A stretch of 64,000 bases of DNA from an uncultured Saprospirales bacterium (GTDB taxonomy: Bacteria > Bacteroidota > Bacteroidia > Chitinophagales > JADIYW01), in the NCBI GenBank assembly GCA_938008535.1, contig CALLKF010000164.1:1-64000 (forward strand), read 5' to 3'. A model generated the notes under the pieces. That model did no database searches. It was given only the letters and a program-made list of their open reading frames with translations, and was not told the origin of the DNA. Positions 51,629-60,677 of this stretch are shown one piece after another. The translations under genes were made by a program, and so were the position numbers. The first letter of the stretch is position 1, and each line of letters starts with the position of its first letter.

Positions 51629-52207
51629 ATGTTTAAATGGATATTCTTACAGTTATTTAAGTTAAAAGGTTGGAAATTGAACACCAATACTATTTACAAT
51701 TACAAGCAATCAGTTGTAATAGCAGCACCGCACACTTCCAATTGGGATGGCGTATTAATGGTTGCCGCTTTTGACATCATGAAACTGCCAATCAAATTTA
51801 CGTTAAAAAAAGAATGGTTTCGTTTTCCATTTGGAAAAATTGCCCGAGCAATGGGTGGCATTGCAATCGACAGAACACCGAAAAAAGCTGGTGAGGCAAG
51901 ACCAAGTATGACGGAAGCAATTGCCAATCTTTTTAAAGAAAATGAAATTTTGCATATTGCATTTACACCAGAAGGAACACGCTCGTTAAGAACGGAATGG
52001 AAAATGGGTTTTTATCATGCTGCAAAAATGGCAAATGTGCCTATTTTATTAGGTTATTTAGATTATAAAGATAAAATTGCTGGTATCGGAAAAGTGATTA
52101 TTCCATCCGATAATATGGAGCAGGATTTGCGAGAAATTATGGCATTTTATAAAGATATTTCTGGCTGTCATCCTGAAAAATTTAGTGTTGATTTAAGGTA
52201 CATTTAA
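51629..52207 (+). CDS. PlsC-like acyltransferase, copy 1
   Basis: A 192-residue lysophospholipid acyltransferase-like protein. The catalytic HxxxxD is HTSNWD in AAPHTSNWDGVLM, and FTPEGTRSLRTEWKMGFYHAA supplies the glycerophosphate-binding block. It is shorter than PlsC (about 240), with one possible membrane-associating segment at the start. It may acylate a lysophospholipid or another surface lipid. A diverged paralogue follows 73 bases downstream. Confidence 0.85.
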   Translation: MFKWIFLQLFKLKGWKLNTNTIYNYKQSVVIAAPHTSNWDGVLMVAAFDIMKLPIKFTLKKEWFRFPFGKIARAMGGIAIDRTPKKAGEARPSMTEAIANLFKENEILHIAFTPEGTRSLRTEWKMGFYHAAKMANVPILLGYLDYKDKIAGIGKVIIPSDNMEQDLREIMAFYKDISGCHPEKFSVDLRYI

Positions 52208-52255
52208 GAGTAACAAGTTATAAGTAGTAAGGAAAAAAGTTAGTTATTTTACTTT

Positions 52256-52263
52256 TACCTTTG
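52256..52263 (+). promoter_or_regulatory. -7 element upstream of the second acyltransferase
   Basis: TACCTTTG followed by CGC lies 17 bases before the ATG at 52281, suggesting the two paralogues have separate promoters. Confidence 0.5.
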
Positions 52264-52280
52264 CGCTTTAATTATAAGAT

Positions 52281-52865
52281 ATGCTTAAAATAATTTCTCG
52301 ATTAATTTTATTGGTTAAAGGTTGGACGTATAATGTAGATGCGCTAAAAACTTTAGATAAATGTGTGTTGATTGTTGCACCACACACTTCGGCTTGGGAC
52401 ATGGCAATAGGTAAAGCCATATTTGTATTGGCAAAAGTTCCTGCAAAAATTGCCATAAAGAAAGAAGCATTTTTTTGGCCTTTGAATTGGGTTTTGCGCT
52501 ACTTAGGCGGATTTCCGATTGACAGAACACCTAAAGACGGCACCAAACAGCGATTAAGTTTAACAGATGCTTTGGTATATTCTGTAAAAAAAGAGAAAAA
52601 AATATGTTTAGTAATTACACCTGAAGGTTCGCGTGGAAAACGCAAGCAATGGAAAACAGGTTTTTATCATATAGCAGTAAAAGCGCAAGTACCGATTGCT
52701 TTAGGTTATTTGGATTTTGACGTGAAAGAAGGAATCGTTGACAAAATTTTTTACCCAACTGGTGATATGGATAAAGATATGCGTGAAATAATGGATTATT
52801 ACAAAGATAAAACGCATTTAGGAAAATATCCGAACCGTTGTGTAACAGATGAGCGTTGGTCTTGA
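52281..52865 (+). CDS. PlsC-like acyltransferase, copy 2
   Basis: A 194-residue paralogue of the upstream gene. HTSAWD carries the HxxxxD motif and ITPEGSRGKRKQWKTGFYHI the second block; IDRTPK is shared with copy 1. Identity between the copies looks moderate, so the duplication is not recent. It probably has a different acceptor or chain-length preference. It is convergent with rnhB, 2 bases apart. Confidence 0.85.
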   Translation: MLKIISRLILLVKGWTYNVDALKTLDKCVLIVAPHTSAWDMAIGKAIFVLAKVPAKIAIKKEAFFWPLNWVLRYLGGFPIDRTPKDGTKQRLSLTDALVYSVKKEKKICLVITPEGSRGKRKQWKTGFYHIAVKAQVPIALGYLDFDVKEGIVDKIFYPTGDMDKDMREIMDYYKDKTHLGKYPNRCVTDERWS

Positions 52866-52867
52866 GT

Positions 52868-53464
52868 TTAAAACAATGTCACTATTTCTGGTTTCAATAA
52901 TTGGAAAGTATGTCGATGATATATACAACTACCAAATTCTTTTACAGCATTTCTGTGTGCAATAGTTGGATAACCTTTGTTTTTTTGCCAATTATAATCT
53001 GGAAATTCGTCATGCATTTTTTCCATGAGTTCATCACGATAAGTTTTTGCTAAAATAGAAGCTGACGCAATTTCTATATAAGTAGAATCACCTTTTATAA
53101 TAGTTTGATGTGCTATATTTTTATAAGGTTTAAAACGATTTCCATCTATCAATAATAATGTAGGTTGCTTTTTTAATTGATCTATAGCTTGATGCATCGC
53201 TAAATACGTTGCTTGTAAAATATTGACTTCATCAATTTTATGATTATCGATAATTCCAACACCAAAAGCAATGGCGTTTTCTTCAATAATGGGTCGTAAT
53301 TCATTGCGTTGTTTTTCGGTTAATTGCTTGGAATCGTTTAAAAAATCGTGTTTAAATTTTTTAGGTAAGATAACTGCGGCTGCTACCACAGGACCAGCAA
53401 TGCAACCGCGACCAGCTTCATCTACGCCACAAATAATTTTAGTTGATGGAAAATGTTGTAACAC
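52868..53464 (-). CDS. rnhB: Ribonuclease HII
   Basis: A 198-residue RNase HII: GVDEAGRGCIAGPV carries the first catalytic Asp-Glu pair, LIDGNRF the third Asp, and KGDSTYIEIASASILAKTYRD the fourth. It removes ribonucleotides from DNA and RNA-DNA hybrids. It ends 3 bases from the acyltransferase stop, convergent. The start at 53464 is just ahead of the conserved IICGVDEAGRG. Confidence 0.94.
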   Translation of the reverse strand: MLQHFPSTKIICGVDEAGRGCIAGPVVAAAVILPKKFKHDFLNDSKQLTEKQRNELRPIIEENAIAFGVGIIDNHKIDEVNILQATYLAMHQAIDQLKKQPTLLLIDGNRFKPYKNIAHQTIIKGDSTYIEIASASILAKTYRDELMEKMHDEFPDYNWQKNKGYPTIAHRNAVKEFGSCIYHRHTFQLLKPEIVTLF

Positions 53465-53561
53465 TTCTTTGAATTTTCACTACGCAAGTTAAATAGTTTA
53501 TGAGAATTTTAATCAAAAAATCTTTCTATCTTGATTCGATAAATCATTCATTAATAAAAAT

Positions 53562-54014
53562 ATGCGCATCATACTTCAACGAGTTACAAGCTGCTCTGTA
53601 ACTATCGATCAAAAACTAAAAAGCCAAATCGGAAACGGCTTATTAGTTCTTTTAGGAATAGAAGAAAACGATACTGAAACGGACATCGAATGGTTAGTAA
53701 AAAAAATTGTTCAGATGCGTATTTTTTCAGATGAAGTCGGTAAAATGAATTTGTCTGTTAAAGATATAGATGGTGATATTTTAATAGTTTCACAATTTAC
53801 TTTGTTCGCTTCTACTAAAAAAGGAAATCGACCTAGTTTTACGCGCTCTGCAAAACCAGAAATAGCGATTCCTCTCTATGAAAAATTTATTATCGAAACA
53901 GAAAAAAAATTCGGTAAAAAAATACAAACTGGAACATTTGGAGCCGATATGAAAGTGCAAATTTTAAATGACGGACCTGTTACCATCATAATCGACAGCA
54001 AACAAGCCGAATAG
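53562..54014 (+). CDS. dtd: D-aminoacyl-tRNA deacylase
   Basis: A 150-residue DTD. MRIILQRVTSCSVTID is the family start, SQFTLFASTKKGNRPSF is the active-site block and NDGPVTIIID holds the Gly-cisPro motif. It removes D-amino acids, and glycine from tRNA-Ala, as proofreading. A 299-base gap follows before nrdB. Confidence 0.94.
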   Translation: MRIILQRVTSCSVTIDQKLKSQIGNGLLVLLGIEENDTETDIEWLVKKIVQMRIFSDEVGKMNLSVKDIDGDILIVSQFTLFASTKKGNRPSFTRSAKPEIAIPLYEKFIIETEKKFGKKIQTGTFGADMKVQILNDGPVTIIIDSKQAE

Positions 54015-54117
54015 TCAAATTGTATTTTTTTTCATTCCGACAAGCACAATTTTCATTTTTTTTTCACGTTCTGTACACATCCTTGTTGAAATTTTGTTTT
54101 TGTGTTGGTATTGATGT

Positions 54118-54149
54118 TAATCAATTAAAAATCAACGCATAATTGATTA
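54118..54149. promoter_or_regulatory. Inverted repeat upstream of nrdB
   Basis: TAATCAATT (54118-54126) and AATTGATTA (54141-54149) form a perfect 9-base inverted repeat in the 299-base leader of nrdB. It could be an operator. No NrdR-box-like pair is visible. The rest of the gap is AT-rich and holds no ORF of note. Confidence 0.35.
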
Positions 54150-54313
54150 TTCACATATCCAATAAACAGCGTGTGGAAAAGTTAAAATAGGGTTTTTAAA
54201 ATGATTGAAGTAGCTTTAAAGAGTCGAAAGGCATAAAAACACAAAAAACACCTTTTATATAAAAAATATTAAATCGTTTTAAACTTTTTAATTAAAAAAG
54301 AAAAAACACTAGC

Positions 54314-55288
54314 ATGGAAATGACAAATGTGACAGAAAAGATTTTACAACAAGCAGACAATAGATTTGTGCTATTTCCTATTAAATATGATGCAATTTGG
54401 GCAATGTATAAAAAACACTTGGCTGCACATTGGGTAACCGAAGAAGTGGATTTGAGCCAAGATCAAATTGACTGGGACAAGTTAACCGATAACGAACGAT
54501 TTTTTGTAAAAAACGTGTTGGCATTTTTCGCTGCTAGTGATGGTATTGTAAATGAAAATTTAGTAGTAAATTTTATGCAAGACGTTACCATTCCAGAAGT
54601 GCGTTGTTTCTATGGATTTCAGGTAGCTATCGAAAATATTCATTCAGAAATGTATTCATTGTTGATTGATACCTTTATTAAAGACAATGACGAGAAAGAT
54701 AAAATGTTCAATGCAATCGACACCTTAGATTGTGTGAAGAAAAAAGCAACCTGGGCTTTAAAATGGATTGATACAGCACCATCGTTTGCACACCGATTAG
54801 TGGCTTTTGCAGCAGTTGAAGGCATTTTCTTCAGTGGTAGCTTTTGCTCAATCTATTGGTTAACGGATAGAGGCATGATGAAAGGTTTAGGCAAATCAAA
54901 CGAATTCATCAGCCGAGACGAAGGTATGCACTGTGATTTCGCTTGTCTTCTTTATTCTATGCTTGAAAATAAATTGAGCAAAGAAGAAGTATATCAAATT
55001 ATTTGTGATGCTGTTGAGTGCGAAAAAATATTTGTAAAAGAATCATTACCTGTTTCATTAATTGGAATGAATGCAGATTTAATGTGTAACTATATAGAAT
55101 TTGTTGCCGACAGATTATTACTTTCATTAGGTTATCCTAAAGTGTACAACGCTACCAATCCGTTTCCGTTTATGGACAAAATTTCCCAACAAGGCAAAAC
55201 AAATTTCTTTGAAGAAAGACCAACCGAATACGTAAAAGCTGGTGTAGAATCTGGTGAAAAAGTATTCTCTCTTTCTGAAGACTTTTAA
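54314..55288 (+). CDS. nrdB: Ribonucleotide reductase small subunit, class Ia, eukaryote-like
   Basis: A 324-residue R2. Asp76 (AASDGIVNENL), Glu107 and His110 (ENIHSEMYSLLIDT) with the radical Tyr114, and later Glu/His in DEGMHCDFAC form the di-iron site. The motif ENIHSEMY is the eukaryote-type form. It generates the tyrosyl radical for NrdA. The start could be either of two early Met codons. Unusually, nrdB precedes nrdA; a hairpin lies in the 86-base gap. Confidence 0.95.
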   Translation: MEMTNVTEKILQQADNRFVLFPIKYDAIWAMYKKHLAAHWVTEEVDLSQDQIDWDKLTDNERFFVKNVLAFFAASDGIVNENLVVNFMQDVTIPEVRCFYGFQVAIENIHSEMYSLLIDTFIKDNDEKDKMFNAIDTLDCVKKKATWALKWIDTAPSFAHRLVAFAAVEGIFFSGSFCSIYWLTDRGMMKGLGKSNEFISRDEGMHCDFACLLYSMLENKLSKEEVYQIICDAVECEKIFVKESLPVSLIGMNADLMCNYIEFVADRLLLSLGYPKVYNATNPFPFMDKISQQGKTNFFEERPTEYVKAGVESGEKVFSLSEDF

Positions 55289-55306
55289 GTAAAATATACC
55301 ATGATT

Positions 55307-55330
55307 TTCAAGTGACTTTAATCACTTGAA
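55307..55330 (+). promoter_or_regulatory. Hairpin between nrdB and nrdA
   Basis: TTCAAGTGA (55307-55315) pairs perfectly with TCACTTGAA (55322-55330) around a 6-base loop. A T run begins only about 16 bases later, so this is more likely an RNA-processing or partial-termination element than a full terminator. Confidence 0.5.
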
Positions 55331-55374
55331 TCAAAGAAGTTTCTTTTTTTGAAAAAATATAAAACAATTAAACT

Positions 55375-57888
55375 ATGTACGTTTTAAAACGCGATGGTCG
55401 CAAAGAACCTGTCCATTTTGACAAAATCACTGCACGCATCAACAAGCTTTCTTTCGCTTTAAATTCTACGTTTGTGCAACCACATCGCGTGGCACAAAGC
55501 GTTATTCAAGGTTTGTATGATGGCGTAACGACAACTGAATTAGATGAGTTGGCTGCACGTACTAGTGCCAACATGACCGTTGTGCATCCAGATTATGCAG
55601 TTTTGGCTGCTCGCATCGCGGTATCTAACTTGCATAAAAACACCAAGAAAAATTTCTCTCGAATCATCGAAGAATTATATCATTTCATCGATCCGAAAAC
55701 AGATAAAAATGCTTCTTTAATTGCTGAAGATGTGTTTGAAATCATCATGGCAAACAGAGACCGTTTAGATTCTGCTATTGTACATCACCGAGATTATAAT
55801 TATGATTATTTTGGTTTTAAAACATTAGAACGTTCTTATCTTTTAAAATTAAACGGAAAAGTAGTTGAGCGACCTCAACATATGCTGATGCGCGTAGCAG
55901 TTGGTATTCATAAAAATGATATTGACGCAGCTATTGAGACATACGATTTGATGTCTGAAAAATGGTTCACGCATGCAACGCCAACATTATTTAATGCAGG
56001 CACACCAAAACCGCAATTGTCATCTTGCTTTTTATTAACGATGAAAGATGATAGTATCAGTGGTATTTATGAAACATTGACGCAATGCGCAAAAATTTCG
56101 CAATCAGCTGGTGGAATTGGTTTAAGCACACACAACATCAGAGCAAAAGGTAGTTATATAAAAGGTACTAACGGCGAAAGCAACGGCTTGGTACCGATGT
56201 TGCAAGTATTCAACTCAACCGCAAGATACGTAGATCAAGGTGGTGGCAAACGCAAAGGTGCATTTGCTATTTATTTAGAACCATGGCACGCTGACGTATT
56301 TGAATTTTTAGAATTACGCAGACCGCACGGAAAAGAAGAAATGAAAGCGCGTGATTTATTTTTCGCACTTTGGATTCCAGATTTATTCATGAAACGTGTT
56401 CGTGAAAACGGTATGTGGTCATTGATGTGTCCTAGCGAATGTCCAGGTTTATGTGATACGTACGGTGATGAATTCGAAGCATTATATTTAAAATATGAGG
56501 CAGAAGGAAAAGCACGCAGACAAGTAAAAGCACAAGAATTGTGGTTCCATGTATTGGATAGCCAAATTGAAACAGGAACACCATATATGTTGTACAAAGA
56601 TCATGTCAACAGAAAATCAAATCAGAAAAATTTAGGCGTTATTCGTTCATCGAATTTATGTACTGAAATTATGGAATATACTTCACCAGATGAAGTTGCG
56701 GTATGTAATTTGGCATCAATCAATTTGAGTAGATTTATCGACGTTGAAAATAAAACATTCGATTTCCAAAAACTATATGATATCACGTACATCGTTACCA
56801 AAAATTTAAATAAAGTAATTGATGTCAACTACTATCCAGTAGAAGAAGCACGTAGAAGCAATATGCGTCATCGTCCGGTTGGACTAGGTGTACAAGGTTT
56901 AGCTGATGCATTTTTGATGTTGCGTCATCCGTTTGAAAGCGAAGAAGCACGCATCTTAAACAAAAATATTTTTGAAACAATTTATTTCGCTGCATTAAGT
57001 GCTTCTAAAGATTTAGCAAAAGTAGACGGTGCATACGAAACCTTCAAAGGATCACCGATCAGCAACGGCGTTTTCCAATTTGATATGTGGAACGTTACAC
57101 CAACTGACCGATGGAACTGGAATGCATTACGTGAAGAAATCATGGAACACGGTGTGCGTAATAGTTTATTAGTTGCACCAATGCCTACTGCTTCCACTTC
57201 TCAAATTTTAGGAAATAATGAATGCTTCGAGCCATATACATCTAACATTTATACACGTCGTGTGTTGAGTGGTCAATTTATGGTGGTGAACAAACATCTT
57301 TTAAAAGATTTGATTGAATTAGGTTTATGGAGCGATGAAATGAAAAACGCGATTGTTGCCAACAATGGTTCTATTCAAGCAATCGAAGGTATTCCGTATG
57401 ATGTAAAAGAATTATACAAAACAGCTTGGGAAATCAAACAAAAATCGATTATTGAGATGGCAGCAGATCGTGGCGCATTTATCGATCAAAGCCAAAGTTT
57501 GAATATTTTCATGGAAAGTCCTAATTATCAAAAATTAAATTCGGCTCACTTCTACGCTTGGGACAAAGGTTTGAAAACGGGTATGTATTACTTGCGTTCT
57601 CGTCCATCTGTTGATCCAATTAAATTTACAGTTGATGTAGAAAAAGCTAAACAAACCAATGCAACTGCAAAAGTAAGCACGATTGATATTGATAAGATTG
57701 CTGCACCTATTTATGAAGGCGTTGCAACTGCACAACAAGAAATTTTTGCAGTGGCAGAACCACAGATTGCAGAAAAATCTGTTGAAGAACGCGCTGCAGA
57801 ATTTGGTATGACGGTAGAAGAGTTTTTAGCAGCATCAAAAGTTTGCTCTACAGAAAATCCTGGTGAATGCGAAATGTGCGGTTCGTAA
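55375..57888 (+). CDS. nrdA: Ribonucleotide reductase large subunit, class Ia
   Basis: An 837-residue R1. The N-terminal ~90 residues form an ATP-cone (MYVLKRDGRKEPVHFDKITA). The active site shows LSSCFLLTM, NLCTEIMEY (Asn, Cys, Glu) and AVCNLASIN for the redox pair. The C-terminus CSTENPGECEMCGS holds the mobile Cys pair that re-reduces the site. NrdA makes dNDPs with the radical from NrdB. The tail after about residue 770 is longer than in E. coli (761). A strong terminator follows. Confidence 0.96.
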   Translation: MYVLKRDGRKEPVHFDKITARINKLSFALNSTFVQPHRVAQSVIQGLYDGVTTTELDELAARTSANMTVVHPDYAVLAARIAVSNLHKNTKKNFSRIIEELYHFIDPKTDKNASLIAEDVFEIIMANRDRLDSAIVHHRDYNYDYFGFKTLERSYLLKLNGKVVERPQHMLMRVAVGIHKNDIDAAIETYDLMSEKWFTHATPTLFNAGTPKPQLSSCFLLTMKDDSISGIYETLTQCAKISQSAGGIGLSTHNIRAKGSYIKGTNGESNGLVPMLQVFNSTARYVDQGGGKRKGAFAIYLEPWHADVFEFLELRRPHGKEEMKARDLFFALWIPDLFMKRVRENGMWSLMCPSECPGLCDTYGDEFEALYLKYEAEGKARRQVKAQELWFHVLDSQIETGTPYMLYKDHVNRKSNQKNLGVIRSSNLCTEIMEYTSPDEVAVCNLASINLSRFIDVENKTFDFQKLYDITYIVTKNLNKVIDVNYYPVEEARRSNMRHRPVGLGVQGLADAFLMLRHPFESEEARILNKNIFETIYFAALSASKDLAKVDGAYETFKGSPISNGVFQFDMWNVTPTDRWNWNALREEIMEHGVRNSLLVAPMPTASTSQILGNNECFEPYTSNIYTRRVLSGQFMVVNKHLLKDLIELGLWSDEMKNAIVANNGSIQAIEGIPYDVKELYKTAWEIKQKSIIEMAADRGAFIDQSQSLNIFMESPNYQKLNSAHFYAWDKGLKTGMYYLRSRPSVDPIKFTVDVEKAKQTNATAKVSTIDIDKIAAPIYEGVATAQQEIFAVAEPQIAEKSVEERAAEFGMTVEEFLAASKVCSTENPGECEMCGS

Positions 57889-57918
57889 TTAAAAATTAAC
57901 TAGCTATTTTTTATATAG

Positions 57919-57947
57919 TTCCGAACTTTTAGTTCGGAATTTTTTTA
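57919..57947 (+). terminator. Terminator after nrdA
   Basis: TTCCGAAC (57919-57926) pairs with GTTCGGAA (57932-57939) around TTTTA, followed by eight T residues. Confidence 0.9.
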
Positions 57948-57991
57948 TTTATGAAATAGTTGCTATATTTACTCTATAATTCTAGTAGAGT

Positions 57992-58549
57992 ATGCAATTC
58001 TTACAACAACCTTTTGCTTGGTATATCGCAGGTCCATTAATAGCAATGAATCTATTTTTATTGCTTTATTTTGGACAACGATTTGGCTTGTCCACATCCA
58101 TGAAAACAACATGTGCTGCGCTTGGTGCAGGAAAAAACGTTCCGTTTTTCAAGTATGATTGGAAGAAAGAATCCTGGTTATTAGTTTATGTTTTAGGTTC
58201 TGTTATTGGTGGTTTTATTGCGTTTCATTTTTTAAATGCAGGCGCGCCAGTAATCGTTTCAGAAAAAACTACTGTAGCATTACAACATTTGAATATCGTA
58301 GCGAACCAATCGTTTGAACCAGCGGAAATTTTTTCAATACAAAATTTATTTACCTTGAAAGGAATTTTCATTTTAATACTTGGTGGATTTTTAATTGGTT
58401 TCGGTACACGTTGGGCAAATGGTTGCACGTCTGGGCACGCCATTTCTGGTTTAAGCGATTTCCAATTGCCATCATTAGTTGCAGTCATTGGCTTTTTTAT
58501 TGGTGGTTTGGTGATGACACATCTTTTAATTCCAATTTTATTCAGATAA
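57992..58549 (+). CDS. YeeE/YedE-type transporter, first half
   Basis: A 185-residue membrane protein with four to five helices and the conserved GTRWANGCTSGHAISGL, whose Cys is the sulfur-relay residue in the YeeE/YedE family. A full-length YeeE holds two such halves; here they are separate genes. YeeE of Spirochaeta imports thiosulfate. The second half begins 53 bases after this stop, and a rhodanese follows. Confidence 0.88.
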   Translation: MQFLQQPFAWYIAGPLIAMNLFLLLYFGQRFGLSTSMKTTCAALGAGKNVPFFKYDWKKESWLLVYVLGSVIGGFIAFHFLNAGAPVIVSEKTTVALQHLNIVANQSFEPAEIFSIQNLFTLKGIFILILGGFLIGFGTRWANGCTSGHAISGLSDFQLPSLVAVIGFFIGGLVMTHLLIPILFR

Positions 58550-58602
58550 AAAAACCAATTGAATTCAAAAAATCATTTCAATCAATTTAATCATACAAAT
58601 CA

Positions 58603-59019
58603 ATGCTAAAAAATATAAAATTCTTACTACTAGGTGTTTTCTTTGGAATTGTAATGGCAAAAGCACAAGTCATTTCGTGGTTTCGCATTTATGAAATGTT
58701 TCGCTTCGAAGCATTTCACATGTACGGCATCATTGGAAGCGCAGTTGTGCTTGGTGTTATCATTGTTCAATTTATAAAACGAAGCAATTTAAAATCGATT
58801 GATGGTACTATAATCACTATCGAATCGAAACCAAAAACGTATAAAGCAAGCATATTTGGAGGCATTTTATTTGGATTGGGTTGGGCCTTGGTTGGTGCTT
58901 GTCCAGGACCAATTTACGTTTTAATTGGTGCTGGTTTTTATGGTTTTATAATTGTGTTGCTAAGTGCGCTTTTCGGTACGTTTTGCTATGGTTTGGTGAA
59001 AGAAAAATTGCCACATTAG
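58603..59019 (+). CDS. YeeE/YedE-type transporter, second half (DUF6691-like)
   Basis: A 138-residue protein with about four helices. GWALVGACPGPIYVLIGAG holds its conserved Cys. It probably pairs with the 185-residue protein to form one sulfur-compound channel. The N-terminal helix with VMAKAQVISWFRIYEM is typical of this half. Confidence 0.87.
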   Translation: MLKNIKFLLLGVFFGIVMAKAQVISWFRIYEMFRFEAFHMYGIIGSAVVLGVIIVQFIKRSNLKSIDGTIITIESKPKTYKASIFGGILFGLGWALVGACPGPIYVLIGAGFYGFIIVLLSALFGTFCYGLVKEKLPH

Positions 59020-59087
59020 TTTAGGAACTTTTCTTTTTAAAGAATTGTTCAATATATTTTCTAATTTCGTTTTCTAAAATTAAAATC

Positions 59088-59396
59088 ATGTATCAGGATT
59101 TAACACCAAAAGAATTTTTACAAGCATTTGAATCTACCGAAAATAAAATATTAGTAGATGTGCGTACGCCTTTAGAAATTGAAGACGCGAGCATCGATGG
59201 ACATATCGCTATCAATTTTCAATCAGCAGATTTTCCTGCAAAAATCTTAGAACTAGATAAAGACAAAACTCTTTTTATTTATTGCAGAAGCGGCAATCGC
59301 AGCGGACAAGCATGTAAATTCTTAGCATCAAAAGGTTACGATAAATTGGTAAACCTAAAAGGTGGTATGCTAGCATGGGCCGAAACGGATTTTTAG
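59088..59396 (+). CDS. Single-domain rhodanese
   Basis: A 102-residue rhodanese. VDVRTPLE and the active loop CRSGNRSGQ (Cys66) are intact, so it should form a persulfide. It probably accepts sulfane sulfur entering through the YeeE pair. No leader peptide, so cytosolic. It lies 68 bases downstream of the transporter gene. Confidence 0.9.
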   Translation: MYQDLTPKEFLQAFESTENKILVDVRTPLEIEDASIDGHIAINFQSADFPAKILELDKDKTLFIYCRSGNRSGQACKFLASKGYDKLVNLKGGMLAWAETDF

Positions 59397-59417
59397 TAAC
59401 CGCTCAATATATTTTGA

Positions 59418-59879
59418 ATGCTTAGTTATGAAAAAGCAACCGCAAATGATGGCGAACAACTAACACAAATTGCGTATAGTTCTAAACGTTATTGGAACTA
59501 TTCAAATGCGCAAATGTTGCTTTGGAAAGATGATTTGACCATCGATTCCAATTATATTTTAGGTAACCTTGTTTACAAAGTTTTTAATCAAAAAACATGC
59601 ATTGGATTTTATGCGTTGAAATTTGATGATAATGAAAACTGTTATGAGATTGATCATCTTTGGTTGATGCCTGAAAATATAAACAAAGGATTTGGTGCAA
59701 TTATTTTTAAAAATATTATTGCGCAACTTTCAGAACTTAAACAAAAAAGGTGCACGCTAATTGCGGAACCTAACGCTATTGGATTTTATAAAAAGATGAA
59801 TGGCAAAATAATAAGAAGTTTTGAAAGTAAAATTCCGGGAAGAATGCTGGATGTGTATGAGTTTAAAACAAATCAATAA
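59418..59879 (+). CDS. GNAT-family N-acetyltransferase
   Basis: A 153-residue protein with GNAT topology: IDHLWLMPENINKGFGAIIF contains the acetyl-CoA-binding motif, with GKIIRSFESKIPGRMLDVYEF at the end. Substrate unknown. Its stop overlaps the start of the next gene, so the two are one operon. Confidence 0.8.
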   Translation: MLSYEKATANDGEQLTQIAYSSKRYWNYSNAQMLLWKDDLTIDSNYILGNLVYKVFNQKTCIGFYALKFDDNENCYEIDHLWLMPENINKGFGAIIFKNIIAQLSELKQKRCTLIAEPNAIGFYKKMNGKIIRSFESKIPGRMLDVYEFKTNQ

Positions 59880-60466
59880 TGAACGTTCTCTTTTTTAATT
59901 CACAGCAAGAATTACGCAAGTGGTTTCAGAAAAATCATTTAATAGAACAAGAAGCATGGATAGGTTTTTATAATAAAAAATCAACCAAACAGTCAATTAC
60001 TTGGACACAATTAGTAGATGAAGAATTATGTTTTGGTTGGATAGATGGTATTCGCAAAAAAATAGATGACGAAAGTTACTGCAATCGAATTACACCACGA
60101 AGAAAACGAAGCAACTGGAGCGATGTAAACATTAAACGAATTGAAGCTTTAATAGCATTGGATTTGGTGACGGAACAAGGCAAACATGTTTTTCACACGC
60201 GCGATTTAACCAAACAAAAATCTGCTTCTTTTGAGCAAGAGAAAATAGAATTTTCACAAGAACATATAAAGCAATTTAAAACCCAAAAAACCGCTTGGAA
60301 ATTTTTTGAAATGCAAACCAATACTTATAAAAGGCAAGCCACTTGGCATGTAATTAGTGCAAAACAAGAAATAACACAGCAAAAACGATTGGAAATATTG
60401 ATAAACGACAGTGAAACAGGCGTTCATATCAAACATTTGCGCAGAAACAAGCCAGAAAAGAATTAG
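59879..60466 (+). CDS. YdeI/OmpD-associated family protein
   Basis: A 195-residue protein of the YdeI (OmdA) family: EAWIGFYNKKSTKQSITWTQ, then LCFGWIDGIRKKIDDESY and FTPRRKRSNWS-like ITPRRKRSNWSDVNIKRIE. The family is widespread, small and cytosolic, with unknown activity. It overlaps the GNAT gene by one base. Confidence 0.83.
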   Translation: MNVLFFNSQQELRKWFQKNHLIEQEAWIGFYNKKSTKQSITWTQLVDEELCFGWIDGIRKKIDDESYCNRITPRRKRSNWSDVNIKRIEALIALDLVTEQGKHVFHTRDLTKQKSASFEQEKIEFSQEHIKQFKTQKTAWKFFEMQTNTYKRQATWHVISAKQEITQQKRLEILINDSETGVHIKHLRRNKPEKN

Positions 60467-60573
60467 AAAATTTTCATTTATCAGCTAATTTATAAGCTCA
60501 AAATTATCAATTATTCAACAAATATTAAAATTTATTGAATAATCTGTAATTTTTAATCAATTTTATTGAATTA

Positions 60574-60605
60574 TTTGCACATAAAGACGTGTTTTATTAT
60601 CTTTG
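60574..60605 (+). promoter_or_regulatory. Strong promoter for the tRNA-like RNA
   Basis: TTTG at 60574-60577 and TATCTTTG at 60598-60605 are 20 bases apart, the best -33/-7 match in the window with that of tRNA-Lys. The predicted start near 60612 leaves a ~65-base leader containing TTACGACTTA-type repeats (60650-60674). Confidence 0.75.
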
Positions 60606-60677
60606 TTGTATCAAAGTAAGTTCTTTTAATAAGTAGTAAAATTCTTACGACTTATTATTCACGACTTACGACTATAT

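Noticed and set aside
54015..54313. NrdR boxes upstream of nrdB
   Set aside because: I looked for the paired 16-base palindromes and saw none; the only palindrome is the TAATCAATT repeat.
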